5,626 nucleotides of DNA from Actinomycetota bacterium (GTDB lineage: Bacteria > Actinomycetota > Acidimicrobiia > IMCC26256 > JACDBD01): assembly GCA_013695115.1 (NCBI GenBank), contig JACDBD010000217.1, positions 1 to 5,626 on the forward strand, given 5' to 3'. A program made the position numbers and the translations under genes. Positions 1 to 4,927 of this stretch are shown in pieces. Numbering within the stretch: the first letter of the stretch is position 1; each line of letters opens with the position of its first letter. Below the pieces are notes generated by a model. That model had not been told where the DNA came from and did no database searches. It saw only the letters and a list, made by a program, of their open reading frames with translations.

Positions 1-472
1 CGTCGGGGAACGGCTCGACCGTTGCACCCTCGCCCACTGCGAGCGTGAGCGCGGCCGCCTCGTTGTCGAAGCCCTCCCGGCACTGCACCGCCAGGCCCAC
101 GCGCGGGAGGGTGTTGCTGGCCGGCAACGTGTTGTACCCGGCGGTGCGGAGCTGGTTCGCCTTGTTCTGCGCCGCGCCCGCCGCCTGGCCGGCGTTGAGT
201 ACGAGAACCCGGACCTCCGATGGGGGACGGTCGGCCGGCGTCGAGGCCGTGGTCTCCCCGGGGGTCGACGTCGCGGGACCGCCCCCTCCGCCGTTACCAT
301 TGGCGGGGCCGGACGTGCCGTCATCGACGATCTGGAGGAGCACGATGCCGACGATCACCGCCAGACCGATGAGCCCCGCGCCGCGTGCGGCGGAGAACAC
401 GACTGATCGGCCGACATCGCGGCGGGCGACTGAAACCATGGGCATCGAACCTACTGCGGCCGCGCTGCTCAT
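1..472 (-). CDS. LytR C-terminal (LytR_C) domain membrane protein, VirR-like, 3' end outside window
   Basis: The frame opens at ATG 472-470 and runs 157 codons without a stop to the window edge, so the C-terminus is missing. Residues 1-31 are a basic cytoplasmic head. A single membrane helix follows at about 32-49 (GAGLIGLAVIVGIVLLQIV), and then a flexible Gly/Thr/Pro/Ser linker at about 52-85. An extracytoplasmic domain begins at 86 with VRVLVLNAGQAAGAAQNKA, which resembles the opening strand-helix of LytR_C (V-x-V-x-N-x-x-x-x-x-G-x-A). In such proteins this domain sits outside the membrane and is linked to cell-envelope functions. No LytR-CpsA-Psr catalytic domain precedes it, so this is a stand-alone LytR_C protein like mycobacterial VirR (Rv0431). 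The start is chosen because ATG 472 overlaps the upstream stop as ATGA. In-frame ATGs at 445 and 439 are alternatives that keep the membrane helix. The family call is by recognition, not by search. Confidence 0.82.
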   Translation of the reverse strand, partial: MSSAAAVGSMPMVSVARRDVGRSVVFSAARGAGLIGLAVIVGIVLLQIVDDGTSGPANGNGGGGGPATSTPGETTASTPADRPPSEVRVLVLNAGQAAGAAQNKANQLRTAGYNTLPASNTLPRVGLAVQCREGFDNEAAALTLAVGEGATVEPFPD

Positions 473-714
473 TTGGCGCGGCGCCCCTCGATGCGGACTC
501 GGCGCCGGTGCTCACGCAGGCGGCGGACCCGCTTGACCGTCAGCGGGTCGTAGACGAGAGCGTCGGGCTCGTCGAGCAACTCGTTGAGGAGCTGGTAGTA
601 GCGCGTCCCCGAGATTCCGACCCGCTCACGGATGGCGCGCTGCTTCGAGCCCGGCTGCCTCCACCAGGTGCGTTCGAAATCAAGGATGTCCCGGTCGCGG
701 GGCGACAGGCCCAT
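469..714 (-). CDS. DUF3263 family small protein, probable DNA-binding fold
   Basis: This is an 81-residue basic protein. It starts MGLSPRDRDILDFERTWW and continues with KQRAIRERVGIS, TRYYQLLNELLDEP, and a C-terminal run of arginines (about residues 62-79). This pattern matches DUF3263, a small actinobacterial family of unknown function. The middle section (about 24-47) reads like a helix-turn-helix: a sigma-like 'AIRERVGIS-TRYYQLLN' arrangement, so DNA binding is a reasonable inference. The stop TGA (471-469) overlaps the ATG of the downstream LytR_C gene by 4 bases, implying co-translation. The same pair occurs as Rv0430/Rv0431 in M. tuberculosis. The start is uncertain: an in-frame ATG at 756 adds 14 residues, but it lies only 9 bases past the tRNA 3' end, whereas ATG 714 sits directly before the conserved block. 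A weak AGGA precedes 714. I see no separate promoter, so read-through from the tRNA is possible. Confidence 0.82.
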   Translation of the reverse strand: MGLSPRDRDILDFERTWWRQPGSKQRAIRERVGISGTRYYQLLNELLDEPDALVYDPLTVKRVRRLREHRRRVRIEGRRAK

Positions 715-765
715 TGATCGTCGATCCTGGCCGCGGGAGGGACCAATAGCAAGCATTTCGCCCTG

Positions 766-838
766 AGCCGGGTGTCGGGGTCGAACCGACGACCTCTTCT
801 TTACAAGAGAAGCGCTCTGCCAACTGAGCTAACCCGGC
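766..838 (-). tRNA. tRNA-Thr, anticodon UGU
   Basis: Reading the minus strand, all arms of a standard tRNA fold. The acceptor stem is GCCGGGT pairing with ACCCGGC. The D stem is GCTC/GAGC around AGTTGGCA. The anticodon stem is CTTCT/AGAAG with loop CTTGTAA, giving anticodon TGT (threonine, ACA codons). The variable loop is AGGTC, and the T stem is GTCGG/CCGAC with loop TTCGACC. The discriminator base is U and the gene is 73 bases long. CCA is not encoded (TCAG follows), so it must be added after transcription. The gene lies between a decayed nuclease gene 4 bases upstream and the DUF3263 gene downstream, all on the same strand. Confidence 0.96.
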
Positions 839-842
839 GTGA

Positions 843-1072
843 TCACCAGCTCACATAGTCGCGCGCCCACCGCACACCCTTCTGCTGCCCACTGGCCGTT
901 GGGCGAAGGCGTACTTGCACTGAACGCGCTCGAACTTCCCGCGCCGTTCAACGATGAGATCGAAGGGCCAGTCCTCACCCACGGGGATTGCGGCGCGGTA
1001 CCCGCGGCGGAAGGCGTCAGCGAGCACCATCGCCTCGGCGTTGTCCCTTTTCGCCTTCCGCGCTATCTCACG
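843..1072 (-). pseudogene. Remnant of a PD-(D/E)XK nuclease, group-I-intron-associated type (PDDEXK_5-like)
   Basis: Two pieces of one protein family appear in two frames. The first frame (1072 to 851) reads NAEAMVLADAFRRGY, then AAIPVGEDWPFDLIVERR, then KFERVQCKYA. This has the spacing of a PD-(D/E)XK core: an N-terminal Glu in the first helix, Asp in FDLIV, and the Q-x-K pair in VQCK that this family uses in place of E-x-K. The second frame (914 to 843) reads LRPTASGQQ followed by KGVRWARDYVSW and a TGA stop, which resembles the usual C-terminal tail of such proteins. The middle of the domain is absent, so an internal deletion that also shifted frame is the simplest explanation. Read literally, ATG 1030 gives a 59-residue product ending in unrelated residues. 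There is no good start upstream: TAG lies at 1075-1073 and the only in-frame ATG falls inside the first helix. Intact relatives are homing-type or stand-alone nucleases. The family assignment is from memory of the motif pattern and needs a profile search. Confidence 0.6.
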
Positions 1073-1078
1073 CTATCT
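1061..1078. repeat. Short tandem repeat, two copies of CGCTATCT
   Basis: CGCTATCT occurs at 1061-1068 and again at 1071-1078, a 10-base period. It sits at the broken 5' end of the nuclease remnant, in the spacer after the rRNA methyltransferase gene. A two-copy repeat this short may be chance. If it is meaningful, it could mark slippage or a junction that removed the start of the remnant. Confidence 0.35.
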
Positions 1079-1108
1079 AACAGCGGACCGTCCTTCTTCA
1101 GCCTACTC

Positions 1109-1840
1109 TTAGCTATCAGCTGCTGTACGCCGTCTCATGACCTCGTAGCAGGCGAGCGCGGCCGCGGCAGCGACGTTGAGCGATTCGATCGCGCCACGCA
1201 TCGGGATGCGGGCGAGTACGTCGCAGCGCGCCCGGCTCAGCCGCGAGAGCCCGGTCCCCTCAGCACCGAGCACGAGCATCACCGGCTGGTCGGCGACCGC
1301 GAGCGCGAACAAGTCGGTGTCGCCGGCGGCGTCGAGCCCGACCGTCCACACATCGGCGCGCCGGGCACGCTCGAGCGCCGAGGGCACGCCCGACACGACC
1401 GCGACCGGTAGGTGCTCGAGCGCGCCCGCGGCCGCCTTCGTCACCGTCGGGGTGATGCGTGCCGCGCGGTGTCGGGGCACGACCAGCCCGGTCGCGCCGG
1501 CCGACTCGGCCGTCCGCGCCACCGCACCGAGGTTCTGGGGGTCGGTGACACCATCCAGCGTGACGAGGAACGCGCCCGGCTCCGCGAGCAAACGGTCGAG
1601 GTCAGCCTCGGGCAGCGGCTCGGCGGCCGCGATGATCCCCTGGGGCGCCTCGGTGTGGGCCCGACGGTCGATCTCGTCGGGCGCGACCCGGTGGACCTTC
1701 ACTCCCGCGTCACGTGCGAGGTCGGCGATGTCTTCGAGGTCGCGCCCCGCCATCCAGACGGTGCGAACCCGCCGCCGGCGCGCGGTCAGTAACTCCCGCA
1801 CGGCGCGGCGGCCCTCGACCTGGTCGGTGGTGCGACTCAC
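1109..1840 (-). CDS. rlmB: TrmH/RlmB-family (SPOUT) 23S rRNA guanosine-2'-O-methyltransferase
   Basis: This 243-residue protein has the two-domain build of RlmB. The N-terminal substrate-binding domain (about 1-80) carries VEGRRAVRELL at 8-18 and the H61-T-E-A-P-Q-G-I motif at 61-68. The C-terminal SPOUT domain has all three family motifs. Motif 1 is LDGVTDPQNLGAVARTAE (94-111, with N102 and R108). Motif 2 is LVLGAEGTGL (188-197). Motif 3 is IPMRGAIESLNVAAAAAL (211-228), which forms the trefoil knot that binds S-adenosylmethionine. The enzyme methylates a ribose 2'-OH in 23S rRNA (G2251 in E. coli), but the exact target here cannot be read from sequence. The start is GTG 1840, which overlaps the cysS stop as GTGA; no Shine-Dalgarno sequence is visible, so translation is probably coupled. 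It is the last gene of the carD operon, matching Rv3579c. No clear hairpin-plus-U terminator follows the TAA. Confidence 0.92.
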   Translation of the reverse strand: MSRTTDQVEGRRAVRELLTARRRRVRTVWMAGRDLEDIADLARDAGVKVHRVAPDEIDRRAHTEAPQGIIAAAEPLPEADLDRLLAEPGAFLVTLDGVTDPQNLGAVARTAESAGATGLVVPRHRAARITPTVTKAAAGALEHLPVAVVSGVPSALERARRADVWTVGLDAAGDTDLFALAVADQPVMLVLGAEGTGLSRLSRARCDVLARIPMRGAIESLNVAAAAALACYEVMRRRTAADS

Positions 1841-3210
1841 CGGTGCCAGATCGTGCCCGTGGGCGTGTCCTCGAGCGTGATCCCCCGCTGGGCGAGCTGG
1901 TCGCGGATGCGGTCAGCCTCGGCGTAGTCGCCACGGGCGCGCGCTTCCTCGCGTTGGGCGACCAGGGCGTCGATCTCCTCGTCGCCCTCCTCGCCGTCGC
2001 CGTCGGCGAGCTCGAGCCCGAGCGCACCGGCAAGCTCGATCACGGTGGCGAGGAGGGTGGCGGCCTCGCCTCTGTCGTCGCGGTCGATGGCCGCGTTGGC
2101 CCAGCGGGCGGTGTCGAAGATCACGGCGGCGGCACCGGGAGTGCCGAAGTCGTCGTCCATGTGGGCTCGGAACGACCCGACCGCGGCGTCGTCGAGCTGG
2201 GCGCCGCTGGGATCGATCCCGGCGACGCGGGCCCGGCGGGCGAGGTTGTCCAGGCCGCGGATCGCACTGGCGGCGTCGGTGAGCTCCTTCTCACCCAGCT
2301 CCATCTGCTTGCGGTAATGCGTCTGGAGCACGGCGAGACGAATCGCCCGGGGGCCGTGGGCATCGAGGGCATCGGCGAGCGTGGTGAAGTTGCCGAGCGA
2401 CTTCGCCATCTTCTCGCTGCCGACCATGACCATGCCGTTGTGGATCCAGTAGCGCGCGAACGCGTGGCCGGCGCCCTCGGCTTGGGCGCGTTCGTTCTCG
2501 TGATGCGGGAACACGAGGTCGTCTCCCCCGCCGTGCAGGTCGAAGCCGTCGCCGAGGAGTCGCAGCGACATCGCCGAGCACTCGATGTGCCAGCCCGGCC
2601 GGCCCTTGCCCCACGGCGAGTCCCACGCGGGCTCGCCCTCCTTCGCCGCCTTCCAGAGGGCGAAGTCGACCGGGCTGCGCTTGCGCTCGTCGACCTCCAC
2701 CCGGCCGCCGGCGGTGCCGAGCAGGTCGGCGAGCTTGCGGTGCGAGAGCTCGCCGTAGGGGTCGTATGACTCGACGTCGAAGTACACGCCCTGACCCTCG
2801 ACGACGTAGGCGTGGCCCTCGCGCACGAGGTCGCCGATGAGCTCGATCATCGGCTCGATGTACTCGGTGGCGCGGGGAAGGTGGTCGGGCCGGCCCACGT
2901 CGAGGCGGTCCATCACGTCCCAGTACGCGGCCTCGTAGCGCTGGGCGACCTCGGACTCGCTGGTGCCCTCCTTCGCGGCTCGGGCGATGATCTTGTCCTC
3001 GACGTCGGTGACGTTGCTCACGAACGTGACGTCGACGCCGCTCCACTCGACGTACCGGCGGATGACGTCGAACACCACCGCGGCGCGGCCGTGACCGACG
3101 TGCGGGACCTCGTAGACGGTCGGCCCGCAGACGTAGATCGAGAGCTTTCCCGGCTCGCGCGGGATCACCTCGACCTTCTCGCGCGAGAGAGTGTCGTGGA
3201 CCCGGATCAC
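1837..3210 (-). CDS. cysS: Cysteinyl-tRNA synthetase
   Basis: This class I aminoacyl-tRNA synthetase charges tRNA-Cys with cysteine in the cytoplasm. It has 457 residues, close to the usual length of about 460. The front half of the Rossmann fold carries CGPTVYEVPHVGHGR at 28-42, including the HIGH-type motif H37-V-G-H40. The catalytic zinc ligands are present: C28, C211 (in WHIECSAMS), H236 and E240 (in FPHHENERAQ). The second ATP motif is KMAKS at 267-271, a mild variant of KMSKS. The C-terminal helical anticodon-binding region ends with the typical EARARGDYAEADRIRDQL stretch. A longer frame begins at GTG 3246, but GTG 3210 is preferred: it gives V/M-IRVHDTL, puts the first cysteine at position 28 as in E. 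coli, and overlaps the ispF stop as GTGA. It is full-length CysS, not MshC. It is coupled to ispF upstream and to the methyltransferase downstream. Confidence 0.97.
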   Translation of the reverse strand: MIRVHDTLSREKVEVIPREPGKLSIYVCGPTVYEVPHVGHGRAAVVFDVIRRYVEWSGVDVTFVSNVTDVEDKIIARAAKEGTSESEVAQRYEAAYWDVMDRLDVGRPDHLPRATEYIEPMIELIGDLVREGHAYVVEGQGVYFDVESYDPYGELSHRKLADLLGTAGGRVEVDERKRSPVDFALWKAAKEGEPAWDSPWGKGRPGWHIECSAMSLRLLGDGFDLHGGGDDLVFPHHENERAQAEGAGHAFARYWIHNGMVMVGSEKMAKSLGNFTTLADALDAHGPRAIRLAVLQTHYRKQMELGEKELTDAASAIRGLDNLARRARVAGIDPSGAQLDDAAVGSFRAHMDDDFGTPGAAAVIFDTARWANAAIDRDDRGEAATLLATVIELAGALGLELADGDGEEGDEEIDALVAQREEARARGDYAEADRIRDQLAQRGITLEDTPTGTIWHR

Positions 3211-3695
3211 GGTCCGTCGAATGTATAGAGGAGCGCGACCGCCCACGCCGCAATTCCCTCGGCCCGCCCGAGCGCGCCCAGGCCCTCGGGCCGCTTCGGC
3301 TTGACCGCAACCGCCGCGGGATCGAGTGGCTCGAGCGCCTGCTCGACCGACGCCACCATGTCGGGAAGGTGGGGTGCGAGCACGGGTTGCTCGGTGGCGA
3401 CGACCACGTCGACGTTCTCCACCCGCCAGCCTGCGGCCGCCACCGCATCGGCGACGTCGCGCAACAGCCGCATGGACGACACGCCTCGGTAGCGCTCGTC
3501 GTCGGCTGGGAACAGGGTGCCGAGGTCGGGTAGACCGGCCGCGCCCAGCAGCGCATCGGCGATGGCGTGGGCGACCACGTCGGCGTCGGAGTGGCCCTCG
3601 AGCCCGGGGCCGGCGAGGGTGACGCCGCCGAGGACGAGCGGTCCATCCCCCCCGAACGGGTGCACGTCGAAGCCGAGACCGACCCGGGACGTCAC
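3207..3695 (-). CDS. ispF: 2-C-methyl-D-erythritol 2,4-cyclodiphosphate synthase
   Basis: IspF cyclises CDP-methylerythritol phosphate to MEcPP, releasing CMP, in the MEP isoprenoid pathway; the family acts as a trimer with a metal at each subunit interface. The protein has 162 residues, the normal length. The metal ligands are D10 and H12 in GLGFDVHPF, plus H43 in DADVVAHAIADALLGA. The loop EGHSDAD (33-39) and the D57-L-G-T-L-F-P segment are standard. The C-terminal signature GRAEGIAAWAVALL is at 143-156. One departure is visible: the usual K-x-T-T-x-E segment reads KPKRPEGLG at 132-140, keeping K132 and E137 but losing the threonines. The start is GTG 3695, overlapping the ispD stop as GTGA, with no Shine-Dalgarno sequence. 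The neighbour ispD supplies the same pathway two steps earlier; IspE is not in the window. Confidence 0.96.
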   Translation of the reverse strand: MTSRVGLGFDVHPFGGDGPLVLGGVTLAGPGLEGHSDADVVAHAIADALLGAAGLPDLGTLFPADDERYRGVSSMRLLRDVADAVAAAGWRVENVDVVVATEQPVLAPHLPDMVASVEQALEPLDPAAVAVKPKRPEGLGALGRAEGIAAWAVALLYTFDGP

Positions 3696-4327
3696 GGCGA
3701 GCTCTGCACGAGCGCCTCGGCGATCGCCAGGTCCTCGGGTGCCGTGACCTTCAGATTGCGCGGGTCGCCCGGTACGACGACCACCGTCCCACCGGCCGCC
3801 TCGACCAGGGCGGCATCGTCGGTGGCGTCGGGCTCGGCAGCGTGGGCGCGACGCAGGGCGTCGGCTCGGAAGGCCTGCGGGGTCTGGACTGCGAACAATC
3901 CCTGGCGGGTCACGGTCTCGACGACGCGGACGCCCTCGACCCGCTTCAACGTGTCGGGGATCGGGACCGCCGGAACCGCGGCATCGGCGCCGGCTCGCAC
4001 CGCGTCGATGACGGCATCGAAGATCGACTTCGAGGCGAGGGGGCGGGCGGCGTCGTGCACGACCAGAACGTCGGCGTCCTCATCGACCGCGGCGAGGCCG
4101 GCGCGGACCGAGTCGGAGCGGCGGTCGCCGCCCGGTACCGCGGTGACCCCTTCGTCGCCCTCCCACGGCATACCGGCGGGGAGGACGACCGTCACGTGGT
4201 CACACGCCGCGACCGCCATCATGACCGCCCGATCGACGACACGCGCATCACCCAGGCGTTCGAACTGCTTGGGCGAACCGAACCGCGTCGCCTGTCCCCC
4301 GGCGACGACGATGCCCCAGACGGTCAC
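3692..4327 (-). CDS. ispD: 2-C-methyl-D-erythritol 4-phosphate cytidylyltransferase
   Basis: IspD transfers CMP from CTP to methylerythritol 4-phosphate, the third step of the MEP pathway, in the cytoplasm. The protein has 211 residues, slightly shorter than the E. coli enzyme. The CTP-binding loop VVAGGQATRFGSPKQF at 7-22 has the conserved R15 and K20. Further family motifs are GGDRRSDSVRAGL (66-78), VVHDAARPL (89-97), TRQGLFAVQTPQAF (140-153), TDDAAL (169-174) and the C-terminal GDPRNLKVTAPEDL (187-200, with K193). The gene starts with GTG 4327, 11 bases after the carD stop, with no strong ribosome site in that gap. It overlaps ispF by GTGA. The carD-ispD-ispF order is the one seen in mycobacteria, so cotranscription from the carD promoter is likely. 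Confidence 0.96.
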   Translation of the reverse strand: MTVWGIVVAGGQATRFGSPKQFERLGDARVVDRAVMMAVAACDHVTVVLPAGMPWEGDEGVTAVPGGDRRSDSVRAGLAAVDEDADVLVVHDAARPLASKSIFDAVIDAVRAGADAAVPAVPIPDTLKRVEGVRVVETVTRQGLFAVQTPQAFRADALRRAHAAEPDATDDAALVEAAGGTVVVVPGDPRNLKVTAPEDLAIAEALVQSSP

Positions 4328-4338
4328 CGGGGACGCGC

Positions 4339-4827
4339 CTACTTCTTCTTGTGCAGCGCCTCGTCGAGCCGGGCCTCGGCGGCCTCCTCGTCGACGCCGA
4401 TGGCGAAGGTCAGCTCGGAGACGAGGATCTGACGGGCCTTCGCCAGCATCCGCTTCTCGCCCGCCGACAGGCCCTTGTCGCTCTCGCGGATCGAGAGGTT
4501 CCGCACCACCTCGGCCACCTGGTAGATGTCGCCGCTCTTGAGCTTCTCGACGTGGTTCTTGAACCGTCGGGACCAGTTGGTGGGCATGCGCGCCTCCTTC
4601 TTGCGAAGGACGGCGAACACCTCCTCGACCTCCTCGTCGTTGATCACGTCGCGCAGGCCGATCTCCTCGGCGTTGTCGGCCGGCACCATGAGCGTGAGGT
4701 CGCCGTAGGCAAGGCGCAGCACGAGGTAGTCGCGCTTCTCACCGAAGACGTTCTTCTTCTCCCGCTTCTCGATCGTCGCAGCCCCGTGATGGGGGTAGAC
4801 CACTTTGTCGCCGACGTCGAAAGTCAT
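4339..4827 (-). CDS. carD: CarD family RNA polymerase-binding transcription factor
   Basis: This 162-residue protein is clearly the orthologue of mycobacterial CarD, also 162 residues. CarD binds the RNA polymerase beta subunit and stabilises the open complex, notably at rRNA promoters. The N-terminal Tudor-like RNAP-interaction domain (about 1-55) begins [15 protein letters not shown] and contains [20 protein letters not shown]. The helical DNA-binding domain (about 60-160) carries PTNWSRRFK at 82-90, placing the wedge tryptophan at W85 exactly as in M. tuberculosis. It also has [20 protein letters not shown], the most conserved block. Two positions that contact RNAP in M. tuberculosis (R25 and R47) are K25 and M47 here. 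The start is ATG 4827, preceded by AGGAG; it is the only operon gene with a clear Shine-Dalgarno sequence. It leads the carD-ispD-ispF-cysS-rlmB cluster and is divergent from the crp-like gene. Confidence 0.97.
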   Translation of the reverse strand: MTFDVGDKVVYPHHGAATIEKREKKNVFGEKRDYLVLRLAYGDLTLMVPADNAEEIGLRDVINDEEVEEVFAVLRKKEARMPTNWSRRFKNHVEKLKSGDIYQVAEVVRNLSIRESDKGLSAGEKRMLAKARQILVSELTFAIGVDEEAAEARLDEALHKKK

Positions 4828-4831
4828 GACA

Positions 4832-4836
4832 CTCCT
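4832..4836 (-). promoter_or_regulatory. Shine-Dalgarno site of carD
   Basis: AGGAG on the minus strand lies four bases before the ATG at 4827. It fixes the carD start. It also lies partly inside the 8-base palindrome CTCGCGAG (4835-4842), so the leader could fold weakly over the ribosome site. Confidence 0.75.
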
Positions 4837-4871
4837 CGCGAGAGGATAGAGGTGAAGCGGGAAGAACGTTC

Positions 4872-4880
4872 ATTGTACCA
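4872..4880 (-). promoter_or_regulatory. Extended -10 promoter element for carD operon
   Basis: The minus strand reads TGG-TACAAT: a five-of-six match to TATAAT preceded by the TGn of an extended -10. No good -35 hexamer is seen 16-18 bases upstream, which is common when an extended -10 is present. A start point near 4865 would give a leader of about 38 bases before the ATG at 4827. The palindrome GAACGTTC (4864-4871) lies directly against the element, over the predicted start point, and could be an operator. It is the only strong promoter-like site before the five-gene operon. Confidence 0.55.
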
Positions 4881-4912
4881 AACCGAGCAGGGAGCCCGGC
4901 CCATCGGGAAAC

Positions 4913-4918
4913 TACGCT
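4913..4918 (+). promoter_or_regulatory. Possible -10 element of the crp-like gene
   Basis: TACGCT fits the actinobacterial TAnnnT pattern and ends 9 bases before the GTG at 4928. The start point would then fall almost on the start codon, implying a leaderless mRNA. The absence of any Shine-Dalgarno sequence before the GTG agrees with this. The -35 region is not recognisable, so the call is weak. Confidence 0.3.
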
Positions 4919-4927
4919 TGGCGCGCC

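Noticed and set aside
45..536. Plus-strand frame of 163 codons at the left end
   Set aside because: The opposite strand encodes a coherent membrane helix plus LytR_C domain, so this is a shadow.
850..860. TATGTG as a -10 for tRNA-Thr
   Set aside because: It does not fit TAnnnT, has no -35 partner, and falls inside the nuclease remnant tail.
1081..1108. Possible terminator (GGAC-G-GTCC) after the rRNA methyltransferase gene
   Set aside because: The arms are only 4 bases with a 1-base loop and no T-run follows, so it cannot be supported as an intrinsic terminator.
766..1108. Integrated element with attachment repeats at tRNA-Thr
   Set aside because: No integrase, and no repeat of the tRNA 3' end elsewhere in the window; the remnant lies on the 5' side of the tRNA, not the usual 3' attachment side.
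839..1411. Plus-strand frame covering the remnant and the rRNA methyltransferase 3' half
   Set aside because: It crosses a spacer into antisense of a known gene and has no ribosome site or domain; the minus-strand reading explains the region better.
1714..2769. Long plus-strand open frame opposite cysS and rlmB (351 codons)
   Set aside because: It is antisense to cysS and rlmB, which carry all their family motifs. High-GC coding DNA commonly leaves the opposite strand open, and the translation has no recognisable domain.
2291..3646. 451-codon minus-strand frame overlapping ispF and cysS
   Set aside because: It is out of frame with both real genes, and its translation is an arginine/proline-rich shadow typical of shifted GC-rich reading.
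3567..4541. 324-codon plus-strand frame opposite ispD and carD
   Set aside because: It is antisense to two clearly identified genes, with a low-complexity Ser/Thr/Ala/Arg composition and no motif.
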